DNA of 64,000 bases from Agarilytica rhodophyticola (GCF_002157225.2 NZ_CP020038.1:1-64000); one strand, 5' to 3'; counted from the stretch's first letter, positions 11,037-20,832 are shown. Translations and numbers: made by a program. Notes: a model not told the origin generated them from the letters alone.

Positions 11037-11049
11037 TATTTCCTGCTTA
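11024..11049. terminator. Stem-loop at the parB 3' end
   Basis: Perfect 10-bp arms TAAGCAGGAA (11024-11033) and TTCCTGCTTA (11040-11049) flank a six-base loop that holds most of the parB stop codon. It lies between convergent genes and could end transcription from both sides. There is no clear U-tract, so it may instead protect the 3' end. Confidence 0.5.
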
Positions 11050-11078
11050 AGCTCAGCCTTCCTTGGCTTTCTCATTAT

Positions 11079-12005
11079 TTACGACTTCTTAAATAATAAG
11101 GTCATTCTGTTAGACTCGCCAATTTCGGTGTATTGGGCTTTCTTCTCTTCGTCTTCTCTACTGGTTGAATAGTTTGGTGGGAGGCGCCATACAATATCGT
11201 CCTCCCCTGGTTGATCCTTCGCATTTTCATTGATATCTGATTCACTAACTAAGGAAAAACCTGCCTTTTTGAAAGCTTCGATAAGGTAAGATTTTTTTAA
11301 ATAGCCTCGTGAGCCATCTGCCCACTCACTTGCTTTATCTTCCGGTGCCTGATGTTGAACAACACCGACGATGCCGCCAGGTTTCAGTACCCGTGACATT
11401 TCTTTTAGTGCGTTTGTAAGAAACTCGCCTTTTGATTCAAACCTATTGAGGTTATGCAGTGCTCTAATAAACAATGCTGCGTCTACAGATTCACTCATTG
11501 TTTCGGGAAGAGTCGCAAAGGTATAGGCTGAAATAGCAGCAGTTTCGGTATCATCTCCATACCATTGTCCGGCATCGCCGCTCCATTTTTCTGACCAAGT
11601 TTTACGTTTCTCCAAAAACTCTTCGTCGACAAAACTAAAGTTCGGCCACATGTTTAAGTCGTAATCAACACCGATGAGTTTCCCTTCTTTTCCCAAGTAA
11701 GGTAATAATATTTTACTATACCAACCTCCTCCTGGAAGAGCTTCAACAACTGTCATACCTGGTGTGATACCAAAAAACTCTAATGTTTCTTTTGGATGTC
11801 TATGGGGGTATCTGGCTTGGGAATCTTGATCTTGCATGGCCAGAACATCATCTAATGATGGTTGTGCCATTGTTTTTGTATCAGCTGCGCTTTCTTCTAC
11901 AACTGCTGGTTTTGATTCTACTGCTGGGCTTTCCTCCGTTGTTTCTGTTTTTTCCGCGCAAGCTGCGCAAAGTGCTATTGCACTTAATAAAAAAAGACGT
12001 TTCAT
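11079..12005 (-). CDS. Exported class I SAM methyltransferase-like protein
   Basis: The 308 residues begin with a signal peptide ending in ALCAAC, a probable lipobox, followed by a Glu/Thr-rich linker. The body resembles the secreted predicted methyltransferases of COG4798: motif I VVEALPGGGWYSKIL, a distinctive GGGWYS glycine loop, then ALFIRALHNL and LKEMSRVLKPGGIVGVVQH. Its substrate is unknown, and an export signal on a SAM-dependent fold is puzzling because SAM is cytoplasmic. It is convergent with parB. Confidence 0.8.
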   Translation of the reverse strand: MKRLFLLSAIALCAACAEKTETTEESPAVESKPAVVEESAADTKTMAQPSLDDVLAMQDQDSQARYPHRHPKETLEFFGITPGMTVVEALPGGGWYSKILLPYLGKEGKLIGVDYDLNMWPNFSFVDEEFLEKRKTWSEKWSGDAGQWYGDDTETAAISAYTFATLPETMSESVDAALFIRALHNLNRFESKGEFLTNALKEMSRVLKPGGIVGVVQHQAPEDKASEWADGSRGYLKKSYLIEAFKKAGFSLVSESDINENAKDQPGEDDIVWRLPPNYSTSREDEEKKAQYTEIGESNRMTLLFKKS

Positions 12006-12268
12006 TAAAAATCCCCCAATATAAAGTAAAAGTTGTTATGTCTGCTTATTTCATAAAACTATAAAAATATACAACATCAAAATAGAATTAATCTTGCCAA
12101 CATAATAAAGGTTAATAATAAAAAAATATCTACAAAAATATACAGACAGGCCCTCAATTTGATGATTGTAAGGTAAATAAAAAGAAGAGCTATAGAAATG
12201 ATGGGGTGCTTTAGCAGACCATGTCGTATGCATCTTAGGTCTGCTATAGCTGGATATAACGTAAATGA

Positions 12269-12724
12269 CTATTTTTCTAGAACTTTAGGCCAGTTCTCGT
12301 CAGCTTTAGCTATCTTATTATCTTGATCAACTAACCACTTTTTAAACGAGCTGCGATTATTATTAAGATACAATTTACCATCTACTATTCGCCAATTGTC
12401 TGGTCTTGGAGAGGTTGTAAAACCGTGGGCAACGGCGAATGCACAATAGCCACCATATTGCGGCGCATAAGCCTCCGGACTTTCACGGAACTTATCCAGA
12501 TTTTCTTGCGAAGAGAATTTCCAGGTGGCCCCCTTCCATTCATAAGTATAATCATTAGAGCCTTTTACGGCTTTTGCACCTTGGGGTAATGAGTAGTATG
12601 CGACTACATCAATGCCTTTTACTGCACCCCTTTTTTTATGGGAATAAATCTCTGGACTATCGGCAAAAGCAAATGAAAAAATTGCCAAGAGAGGGAAAAG
12701 AGCAAGATATCTAACTACTCTCAT
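12269..12724 (-). CDS. Exported YHS domain protein
   Basis: This 151-residue protein has a cleavable signal peptide (hydrophobic stretch to about residue 21, ending FAFA-DS). It then has a YHS-type domain: VKGIDVVAYYSLPQGAKAVKGS, WKFSSQENLDKFRESPEAYAPQYGGYCAFAVA and a C-terminal helix. Proteins of this form occur across marine proteobacteria. YHS domains are linked to metal binding, but no function is established for this version. It stands alone, with long gaps on both sides. Confidence 0.8.
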   Translation of the reverse strand: MRVVRYLALFPLLAIFSFAFADSPEIYSHKKRGAVKGIDVVAYYSLPQGAKAVKGSNDYTYEWKGATWKFSSQENLDKFRESPEAYAPQYGGYCAFAVAHGFTTSPRPDNWRIVDGKLYLNNNRSSFKKWLVDQDNKIAKADENWPKVLEK

Positions 12725-13038
12725 AACTAAGTTACCTCCAGCTAATTGCTATTAATATTAATAAGTTACACGTAAAAATTCTTATCAAGTTATGTTCTAA
12801 AATATATTAGTGTTTAAGGCTTACAAGAAATACGGGCAAAATCCTATTTCCATTGAAGTTATAGTATGAAACTATTTATGTCGTCTAAATTACCTTAAAA
12901 TATATAAGTTTTAGGACTATCACTCTAAAAATAACTGTTTTGTCTATGTAATGTTTCACATATTTATAAAAAATAGGTGAAAAATTAGGCGTTACTAGCG
13001 TAATTAAGGCGTTACTAAAATAAAGGTTTTCAATAACA
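12725..13038. promoter_or_regulatory. Upstream region of the giant surface gene, with a direct repeat
   Basis: This AT-rich 314-bp gap lies between divergent genes. The ten-base word GGCGTTACTA occurs twice, at 12988-12997 and 13008-13017, exactly 20 bp (two helical turns) apart, ending 21 bases before the start of the giant gene. That geometry suits two copies of one protein on the same DNA face, so it is a candidate operator. No other feature was seen. Confidence 0.4.
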
Positions 13039-16000
13039 ATGCTCGGGCATATAAAGGACATGGATACACCAATCATAGCACTGCCATATCAGCCACAACC
13101 ACGTCGATGTATTGCACTACTGTGTAATAGTGTTCTTATGCTCGTGCTGGCAATTTTTTCTAACCACACATATGCCACCGTGACTTACGATGGTACTCAA
13201 GGGGTGTTTAACCAAATATTCTCAAGTAACTGCGCTACCAGCGGTTGCCATAATGGAGCACAATCGCCGAACCTCACCAACTTTTCTGCTGCCAGTAGCA
13301 ATAGCGCACTGATAGCTACAAGGATGGGGAGTGCCGGAAGCCCCATGCCACCTAGCGGACAGTTAAGTGGGACTCTGATTTCTTTGGCAAGTTCCTGGAA
13401 TAGTGACGGAGCTCTCGAAAATGCTGCGCCCCAAGTCACAACAGGTTCGGCAACAAGTGTTACTAAAACTTCAGCAACCTTGACTGGAACCTTGTTTGAG
13501 AACGGCGTAGAAACGTCGATGGTTTTTCAGTATTCCACTGCATCCAACCTAAGTGGAGCGCTGACAAGTTCATCGAGTACAGGCAGTGGAACCGGAGGTG
13601 GTACATCGGGTGCGAGTATTTCTATTGGCATTTCATCGCTAACATGCGGCACCACTTATTATTATCGTGGGCAAAGTAACGCCAATGGTACATATAGCAG
13701 CCAACAAGGAAGTAACGGTATACAAAACTTTACCACCAGTGCCTGTAATGTTCAGCCGGTTATCTCATCCACCGCGCCCACATCCGCCACCGAAGATGTG
13801 CAATACAGTTATCAAGTGTTAGTAACCGACTCAGATGATAGCTCTTTCACCTATGGTTTAAGTGGTGAGCCCAGCGGCATGACGATAAATTCAGCAGGCC
13901 TAATAAGATGGACTCCTACCAACGGCGTAACAACATCGGGAACCGTGACTGTTAGTGCTGCCGATGGCGGCGAAGATGGCGTAACACCAGCGACAGAAAC
14001 GTTTACGGTTACTGTCGCGGCGGTAAATGACCCCCCTACTATTACATCCACGGCATCGACCACCGCAACAGAAGATACGCTTTACACTTACACTGCAACG
14101 GTAAGTGATGTTGATGACAGTAATAACGGTACTGATTTAACGTGGTCACTTGCAAATGAACCCAGCGGTATGGTGGTCTCGTCCACAGGGCAAGTGACCT
14201 GGACGCCGGGCAATGGTGTTAGCACTTCGGGTACTGTTACGTTAACCGTGCAGGATGGTGGGGAAAATGGTGCTAGCCCCGACACAGAAAATTTTTCTAT
14301 TTCAGTAACGGCAGTCAATGATCCTCCTATTATTACCTCAACTGCATCCACCACGGCAACGGAAGATACTTTATATACCTATACCGCAACTGTTAGCGAT
14401 ATTGATGATAGTAACAACGGCACTGATTTAACGTGGTCTCTTTCTAATGAACCCAGTGGCATGGTGGTGTCATCTACAGGACGAGTGACATGGACACCGG
14501 GCAACGGTGTTAGCACTTCCGGCACTGTTACGCTAACTGTGCAGGATGGTGGGGAAAATGGTGTTAGCCCCGACACTGAAAATTTTACTATTTCAGTAAC
14601 AGCGGTCAATGATCCACCTTCTATTACAACATCAGCGCCGACCTCCGCAACAGAAGGCAACCTCTACACCTATACAGCAGGTGTTACCGATGTTGATGAT
14701 GCCAATGACGGTACCAATTTAACGTGGTCGTTATCGAATGAGCCTTCGGGCATGGTGGTATCGAGCACTGGCCAAGTAACATGGACACCCGGCAATGGAG
14801 TATCCACATCGGGTAACGTGACGTTAACGGTGCAAGACGGGGGAGAAAACGGGTCATCTCCTGCAACAGAAATGTTTACTATTACAGTTGCCGCATTCAA
14901 TACACCACCTAGTATTACATCTACTGCACCAACGACAGCCACCGAAGATGTGCAGTACAGCTACCAAGTCCAGGTAACAGATGCGGACGATACTAACGAC
15001 GGTACCAATTTGTCTTTTGTACTAAGCAATGAACCCAGCGGTATGACAGTTTCTTCCACTGGCTTAATTACCTGGACTCCTACAGAGGGCGTGACGAGCT
15101 CTGGTTCAGTTACAGTAACTGTTAGTGATGGCGGTGAAGATGGCGCAGGACCCGATACTGAAATTTTTAGTGTTGTCGTTACCAGTGTTAATGATGCACC
15201 TACGATTACCAGCACTGCCGGAACCACTGCAACGGAAGATATCGCCTACAACTATACACCGACAGTTGTTGATCCTGATGATGCCAATGATGGTACGAAT
15301 CTAACGTGGTCGTTATCGAACGAGCCTTCCGGTATGACGATTTCTTCCACGGGTGCAATTAGTTGGACCCCAACAGAAGGCGTTTCAACTTCTGGTACAG
15401 TGACTGTTACGGTGGCAGATGGTGGAGAAGATAGTGCAAGTGCATTTAGTGAAAACTTCACCGTTGCTGTTACAGCCGTTAATGATCCGCCTTCTATTAC
15501 CTCAACCGCATCCACCACGGCAACAGAAGATACTCTATATACTTATACTGCGACGGTGAGCGATGTTGATGATAGCAACAACGGTACAGATTTAATTTGG
15601 TCCTTAGCCAACGAACCCAGTGGTATGGTGGTATCGTCTACCGGCGAAGTCACCTGGACACCTACTGAAGGTGTTAGCACTTCCGGCACGGTTACCTTGA
15701 GTGTCAGTGATGGTGGGGAAGACAGTGCAGCTGCTGCGACAGAAGATTTCACTATTAATGTTACTGCCGTAAACGATGCGCCCTTGATTTCATCTGTGGC
15801 TCCCACTTCTGGTTTAGAAGCCAATCAATATAGTTATCAAGTAACGGTTACAGACCCTGACGATAGCAATAACGGAACAGATCTAAACTTTGTTCTTAGC
15901 AATGCTCCTGTTGATATGAATATCTCCAATATGGGGTTGATCACCTGGGTTCCACCCGAGGGAGCAACAACTTCAGGTGAAATAACTTTGACTGTCAGCG

Positions 16001-19000
16001 ATGGCGGTGAAGATAGTGCTGCTCCTGCCGAGCAACGTTTTACTATTTCTGTAGGTATTTTTAATAGTCCTCCTTCTATTAACTCCACCGCACCGACCAC
16101 AGCAACTGAGGATATTGAATATACTTATCAACTAAGTGTCAGTGACGTTGATGACCCTAACAATGGTGCTGATCTTTCCTTTAGTTTAACTAATGCTCCG
16201 ACAGGAATGACTGTCAGTACCACCGGTCTAATTAGCTGGACACCCACCGAAGGTGTATTAACTTCCAATACTGTTACTGTCACCGTTGCTGACGGTGGTG
16301 AGGACAGTGCTGCGCCTGCGACAGAAACATTCACCATAACAGTAACCCCGGTGAATGATGCACCGCTAATTACTTCCACTGCACCCACCGCAGTAGTGGA
16401 ATTAAATAGCTACAGCTACCTTGTTACTGTGACTGACCCCGATGATGCCAATGATGGCAGCGGTGCCCTTAACTTTGCTCTCAGTAATGCCCCCTCAGGG
16501 ATGACGATTAGTAATACCGGCTTAATCGAATGGGTTCCAGGTGAAGGCACGCGCACATCTGGGCAAGTGACTGTGACAGTAAGTGATGGTGGAGAAGATA
16601 GCGCACAAGCGGCGCAAGAAAATTTCACCATCAATGTTATTGAGTTCAATACGCCCCCTGCCATTACTTCGCAAGCTAGTGCCACAGCAACAGAAGATAT
16701 TCCCTATAGCTACCAAGTGGTGATAGATGATATTGATGATCCCAACGACGGCAGCGGTGCCTTAACCTTTGTGTTGATGGACGCCCCAACTGGAATGACA
16801 GTAAGTAATACTGGCCTGATTAATTGGACACCTACCGAAGGCGTATTAACTTCAGGTACTGTTACGCTTATTGTAACTGATGGTGGTGAAGATAATGCTG
16901 CTTCGGCGCAGGAACAAATCACTATCACAGTAACCGCTGTGAATGATGCACCTGTCATTACTTCCACTGCACCAACCACCATCAATGAAGATGAAACCTT
17001 CAGTTATCAAGTAGCAGTAACGGATCCAGATGATAACAATGATGGCTTAGGCCTAAGTTATTCGTTAACAAATGCCCCTACAGGTATGGCGATTTCACGC
17101 ATTGGGTTGATTACATGGCCTACCGATGAAAATAGTCCTCTTACTTCAACCATTACTGTAACGGTTATAGATGGCGCTGAGGATGGTGTTCAACCTGTTA
17201 ATCAAACATTTACTTTAACGGTGGTGTTTGACATTGACTCTGATGGTGTCGCTAATGACGAAGATAATTGTCGAACCACTGCCAATGCAGATCAGGCCAA
17301 TAATGATGGTGACAGCAACGGAGACGCTTGTGATAGCGACGATGATAATGATGGGATCTCTGATGAATTTGAAGTGGCTAATAACTTGAATCCTTTCGAT
17401 CCTTCCGATGCTAGTGAAGACCCGGACAATGATGGCTTGACCAACCTTGAAGAGTTCAACAGCAATCGCAATCCTAATATCGATGATACGCCTCCTGTGG
17501 TAACTGCGCCTTCTAATATTTTGCGCTTATCAACAGGCTTCGAAACTTTCGTAGATGTTGGTCAGGCGGTTGCTACCGACTCTTTAGACGGTCCTGTGAC
17601 TGCAACCCCTAGCATGCCCTCGGGTGGTTTTAGTAGTGGACGTCATATTGTTACTTGGACAGCAACTGATGCTCAGGGTAATAGTGCTACAGCAGAACAG
17701 ATAGTCGATGTGATTCCGCAAATTAGTGTAGTTAGCAATCAGAGTATTGAGGAAGGGCAAATTGCCAGTGTTGTTTTCGCGCTCAATGGTGATCCAGTGA
17801 GATTTCCCGTATCTGTCGACTATAGCCTATCAGGCACTGCCGATGGCAATGACCACAACTTAGTTGATGGTACTCTTGCCCTAACAAGTGCAACGGCAAC
17901 ATTGCGCTTTAATATATTGGCAGATAACGTGGTTGAGGGCACAGAAAACCTTATATTAACACTGGCAAATCCCGTCAATGCCACCCTTAGCAATAGCATT
18001 ATTCATCAGTTGGATATTGTGGAGTCGAATATTGCTCCCACAGTTGAATTAAGTGTTGAGCAAGCAGGAATGCCTGGCTTAATTGTAACTCGAAATGGTG
18101 GATTGGTTACCATTAATACATCAGTAAGTGATCCGAACATCAATGAAAGTTTTACCTATGACTGGGGTAATACTGATAACAGCCTTAGTTCTGTCATCGG
18201 GCTTGGTCAAAGTAGCTTTGTCATTGATCCTATGAATCTAGCCGAGGGAATATATAAAGTCGGCGTGGTTGTGGCTGATAGTAGTGGGGGGCTATCCAGC
18301 AACGAAGTCATTATTAGAGTTAGCGATAATGCCGCTGTCGATGCAAACTCTAATGGTATTGATGACGCTGTCGACCAATCAACAGAAAATTTTGTACTGC
18401 AAGTAAATACAGAGACGACCTCTTTAGAAACAGAACCAACATTGTCATTGCGTTTAGGAGAAACAGCGATTCATGCAGGAGCAGATAGCCTCACCGTGAG
18501 TCTGCAAGAGCTACAAGACCTCGGTGATTCTGGTCAGCCAGCCAATGCGCAAACAGACTTTACTTTCAGTAGCGACTTACTGGATTTTGTTATCGACAAC
18601 TTGAGTTTCCCAGGTCAAAGTGTCAGTGTGATATTTCCTTTAAGCTCGGGTATCCCGGAAAATGCCGTATATCGGAAGTTTTCTATTACTTCTGGGTGGA
18701 ATGACTTTGTTGTAGATGACAACAATAAAGTTGCCTCTGCCCCATCGGTTGAGAATGTTTGCCCAGGGCCTGGCGCTGAAAGTTATCAAGATGGTTTAAC
18801 TGCTGGAAATGATTGTGTGCAATTAACCATTGAAGATGGCGGTCCAAATGATGCTGATGCAACGGCAAATGGAGTGATTCAAGATCCCGGTGGCGTTGCC
18901 ACGCCAGCGCAGACCACTAGTGCTGGTAGCGATAATAATAATAGCAACGGCGGATCATCTGGCGGCGGAGCGATAGACTTCATGTATTTATTTATTTTGT

Positions 19001-19047
19001 TGTTATTAGTCTTAAAGACTATTTATCGTGGCGCTTATAGCCGATAA
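13039..19047 (+). CDS. Giant cadherin-repeat surface protein with a cytochrome-c-like N-terminus
   Basis: The 2002 residues begin with a signal peptide ending near TYA-TV. A short domain then has a spaced haem-type motif C65-ATSG-C70-H71 and a possible axial Met in MPP at 103-105. A fibronectin-III-like segment follows. Twelve cadherin-like repeats of about 97 residues come next, each with a TATED-type start, the PSGMT motif, W-TP, DGGED and a VNDPP/VNDAP linker. The C-terminal part has thrombospondin-3-like Asp-rich calcium loops (DSDGVANDEDNC), a HYR-like domain, a Calx-beta-like domain and a tail GGSSGGG plus a hydrophobic segment plus basic residues, resembling a GlyGly-CTERM sorting signal. 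Its role (adhesion, electron transfer or both) is unknown. ATG 13039 is chosen because AAAGG sits at 13022-13026; the later ATG 13060 has its SD too close. Confidence 0.8.
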   Translation: MLGHIKDMDTPIIALPYQPQPRRCIALLCNSVLMLVLAIFSNHTYATVTYDGTQGVFNQIFSSNCATSGCHNGAQSPNLTNFSAASSNSALIATRMGSAGSPMPPSGQLSGTLISLASSWNSDGALENAAPQVTTGSATSVTKTSATLTGTLFENGVETSMVFQYSTASNLSGALTSSSSTGSGTGGGTSGASISIGISSLTCGTTYYYRGQSNANGTYSSQQGSNGIQNFTTSACNVQPVISSTAPTSATEDVQYSYQVLVTDSDDSSFTYGLSGEPSGMTINSAGLIRWTPTNGVTTSGTVTVSAADGGEDGVTPATETFTVTVAAVNDPPTITSTASTTATEDTLYTYTATVSDVDDSNNGTDLTWSLANEPSGMVVSSTGQVTWTPGNGVSTSGTVTLTVQDGGENGASPDTENFSISVTAVNDPPIITSTASTTATEDTLYTYTATVSDIDDSNNGTDLTWSLSNEPSGMVVSSTGRVTWTPGNGVSTSGTVTLTVQDGGENGVSPDTENFTISVTAVNDPPSITTSAPTSATEGNLYTYTAGVTDVDDANDGTNLTWSLSNEPSGMVVSSTGQVTWTPGNGVSTSGNVTLTVQDGGENGSSPATEMFTITVAAFNTPPSITSTAPTTATEDVQYSYQVQVTDADDTNDGTNLSFVLSNEPSGMTVSSTGLITWTPTEGVTSSGSVTVTVSDGGEDGAGPDTEIFSVVVTSVNDAPTITSTAGTTATEDIAYNYTPTVVDPDDANDGTNLTWSLSNEPSGMTISSTGAISWTPTEGVSTSGTVTVTVADGGEDSASAFSENFTVAVTAVNDPPSITSTASTTATEDTLYTYTATVSDVDDSNNGTDLIWSLANEPSGMVVSSTGEVTWTPTEGVSTSGTVTLSVSDGGEDSAAAATEDFTINVTAVNDAPLISSVAPTSGLEANQYSYQVTVTDPDDSNNGTDLNFVLSNAPVDMNISNMGLITWVPPEGATTSGEITLTVSDGGEDSAAPAEQRFTISVGIFNSPPSINSTAPTTATEDIEYTYQLSVSDVDDPNNGADLSFSLTNAPTGMTVSTTGLISWTPTEGVLTSNTVTVTVADGGEDSAAPATETFTITVTPVNDAPLITSTAPTAVVELNSYSYLVTVTDPDDANDGSGALNFALSNAPSGMTISNTGLIEWVPGEGTRTSGQVTVTVSDGGEDSAQAAQENFTINVIEFNTPPAITSQASATATEDIPYSYQVVIDDIDDPNDGSGALTFVLMDAPTGMTVSNTGLINWTPTEGVLTSGTVTLIVTDGGEDNAASAQEQITITVTAVNDAPVITSTAPTTINEDETFSYQVAVTDPDDNNDGLGLSYSLTNAPTGMAISRIGLITWPTDENSPLTSTITVTVIDGAEDGVQPVNQTFTLTVVFDIDSDGVANDEDNCRTTANADQANNDGDSNGDACDSDDDNDGISDEFEVANNLNPFDPSDASEDPDNDGLTNLEEFNSNRNPNIDDTPPVVTAPSNILRLSTGFETFVDVGQAVATDSLDGPVTATPSMPSGGFSSGRHIVTWTATDAQGNSATAEQIVDVIPQISVVSNQSIEEGQIASVVFALNGDPVRFPVSVDYSLSGTADGNDHNLVDGTLALTSATATLRFNILADNVVEGTENLILTLANPVNATLSNSIIHQLDIVESNIAPTVELSVEQAGMPGLIVTRNGGLVTINTSVSDPNINESFTYDWGNTDNSLSSVIGLGQSSFVIDPMNLAEGIYKVGVVVADSSGGLSSNEVIIRVSDNAAVDANSNGIDDAVDQSTENFVLQVNTETTSLETEPTLSLRLGETAIHAGADSLTVSLQELQDLGDSGQPANAQTDFTFSSDLLDFVIDNLSFPGQSVSVIFPLSSGIPENAVYRKFSITSGWNDFVVDDNNKVASAPSVENVCPGPGAESYQDGLTAGNDCVQLTIEDGGPNDADATANGVIQDPGGVATPAQTTSAGSDNNNSNGGSSGGGAIDFMYLFILLLLVLKTIYRGAYSR
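13753..17230 (+). repeat. Twelve tandem cadherin-like repeats, about 291 bp each
   Basis: The coding sequence holds twelve in-frame units of about 290 bp. Units 2 (from about 14037), 3 (about 14328) and 7 (about 15492) are nearly identical in protein and differ mostly at silent sites; units 10 and 11 share a two-residue SGAL insertion. The pattern indicates repeated internal duplication followed by drift. These repeats create a ladder of spurious 88-93-codon frames on the other strand. Confidence 0.9.
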
Positions 19048-19146
19048 GCTTGAAGGCGAGTAAACAATAACAAGTAAGTCGAGGCTAATGTAGTACGACC
19101 TACATATTTATAAAGATAACGTTCCTTAACAAGGAAGAGCACTATT

Positions 19147-20772
19147 ATGACAGTAAGAAAAAATAGTACTTTAATTAGGGCTATAAGCCTAAGTTTAGGT
19201 ATGTCTGTAGGCTTGTTGGGTTGTGGTAATCAACAGCAGAAAGACAATGTGGTAGAAGGCGCTGCGCAAACCATTTCGGACCTGCAAGTTGTCGATTGCT
19301 TATTGCCTGGGCAAGTACGAAAGCTAGGTAATTCCACTTACCTAACACCCCGTCGCCCTACCCAAACGACCGCAGCAGATTGTCGTATCAGAGGCGGAGA
19401 ATATGTCGCCTACGATAGAGCAGACTACAAGACAGCATTAAATGTTTGGATGGAAACTGCTGAGGCAGGAGACGCTGAAGCGCAAGTAAATGTTGGGCAG
19501 ATATTTGAGCGTGGTTTAGGTGGCGAACCTAACTACGAAGCGGCTGTTATTTGGTACGAAAAGGCCGCTAAACAAGGTAATGCTCGTGCTCAATTTAATT
19601 TGGGAACCCTATATGAACAGGGTTTAGGTGTTGAAAAAAATAAGTTACTTGCAATTAATTACTATCGCCAGGCCTGGGGATTACCCGAAGACAATGTGAT
19701 TTATCAATCTGCGGCTAATAAAGAGCAAGAAGCTCTGCGTGAGCAACTGAATAAAGCACTTTCTGAGAAAAATACCCAGATTAAATTGCTTAGCCGACAA
19801 ATTTCTGACCTAGAAAAAAAGAATACACAAATTGCTAGTAATGATTCGGCAAAGGAAGAGATAAAACAATTAAAAGAATGGGTCGCTCGCTTAGAGGAAG
19901 AACGTAAGTTAACTGTGGCAGGTATCGAAGAACTACCTCGTTACCGCAAACCAAGCGCGGCACCTGTAAAACAAATTCGTACAGCAGGAAGCACAGATAA
20001 TGTTTCACTGAAAGATATTAACTTTGGTAAATATTACGCATTAATTATTGGTAACCAAAATTACGACTCTATTGAAGATCTATTTACGCCGCATGCAGAC
20101 TCAGTGAAAACAAAAGAGCTGCTGGAAAAGGAATACGGCTTTGACGTGACCGTTCTCTTAGATGCCGATAATGCCAATATTATGCGTGCTATTAATGAGC
20201 TCAATGATAAGCTCACAGAAAAAGACAATTTGTTAATATTTTACGCCGGCCATGGTAGCCGCATCACCACTGGTGATTATGAGGCGGGCTATTGGCTACC
20301 TGTTAACGCTGGTGCGCCACCAGATGATACATTTTGGGTATCCAATGAATTTGTTACTCGCCATTTAGCGCGTTTAAAAGCGAAACGTGTCATGGTAGTC
20401 GCCGATTCTTGTTATGCCGGATTGTTATCAAACGCACCAGGTTATCTCTTTATGGGAGATGACGCAGATTATTCTCTTGATTACGTGCGTTATAAATTAC
20501 CGCAAAAGTCTCGTTTGCTACTTTCTTCTGGTGGTGATGCACCAGTATTAGATAATTTCGGTCGCGGTAACTCATTGTTCGCCAGAGCATTTCTAGAGGT
20601 ATTAGAAAATAGTCAGGGAGTTATTAGCGGTCCTGAATTATTTCTAAAAGTTCGTGAAAAAGTATCTGAAAGATCGAAAAAGTCTGGTGTAGTCCAAATA
20701 CCAGAATTTAAAGCAATTAAAGGCGCAGGCCACGAAGTAGGTGATTTTTTCTTTGTAAGAAAAGCCTCCTAA
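19147..20772 (+). CDS. Lipoprotein with Sel1 repeats and a caspase-like (C14) domain
   Basis: The 541-residue protein starts with a lipoprotein signal (LLGC, Cys26). Two Sel1-type repeats follow at about 105-175 (AEAQVNVGQIFERGLGG; ARAQFNLGTLYEQGLGV), then a coiled coil at about 195-260. The peptidase C14 fold begins at FGKYYALIIGNQNYD and has both catalytic residues: His369 in FYAGHGS and Cys422 in ADSCYAG. Bacterial caspase homologues usually cleave after Arg or Lys; the target here is unknown. The lipid anchor puts it in the envelope, unusual for a caspase homologue. It lies 99 bases after the giant gene in the same direction. Confidence 0.88.
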   Translation: MTVRKNSTLIRAISLSLGMSVGLLGCGNQQQKDNVVEGAAQTISDLQVVDCLLPGQVRKLGNSTYLTPRRPTQTTAADCRIRGGEYVAYDRADYKTALNVWMETAEAGDAEAQVNVGQIFERGLGGEPNYEAAVIWYEKAAKQGNARAQFNLGTLYEQGLGVEKNKLLAINYYRQAWGLPEDNVIYQSAANKEQEALREQLNKALSEKNTQIKLLSRQISDLEKKNTQIASNDSAKEEIKQLKEWVARLEEERKLTVAGIEELPRYRKPSAAPVKQIRTAGSTDNVSLKDINFGKYYALIIGNQNYDSIEDLFTPHADSVKTKELLEKEYGFDVTVLLDADNANIMRAINELNDKLTEKDNLLIFYAGHGSRITTGDYEAGYWLPVNAGAPPDDTFWVSNEFVTRHLARLKAKRVMVVADSCYAGLLSNAPGYLFMGDDADYSLDYVRYKLPQKSRLLLSSGGDAPVLDNFGRGNSLFARAFLEVLENSQGVISGPELFLKVREKVSERSKKSGVVQIPEFKAIKGAGHEVGDFFFVRKAS

Positions 20773-20807
20773 TAATCTAAAATTACATAACAGCTATTAA
20801 GTAATAC

Positions 20808-20832
20808 CTGGGGTTCATTGGACGGACCCCAG
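20808..20832 (+). terminator. Terminator-like hairpin after the caspase gene
   Basis: Arms CTGGGGT (20808-20814) and ACCCCAG (20826-20832) enclose an 11-base loop and are followed by a T-rich stretch. It lies in the 128-bp gap before the beta-barrel gene and may reduce read-through. Confidence 0.55.

Noticed and set aside
12051-12233. Minus-strand 60-codon frame
   Set aside because: AT-rich, with no Shine-Dalgarno and no family; lies in a normal intergenic gap.
13197-16985. Ladder of minus-strand frames of about 88-93 codons
   Set aside because: They recur with the period of the cadherin repeats and are the reverse reading of that repeat; none has an independent ribosome site or motif.
13753-17230. 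CRISPR-like repetition
   Set aside because: The units are in-frame protein repeats of about 291 bp with no spacer structure and no cas genes nearby.
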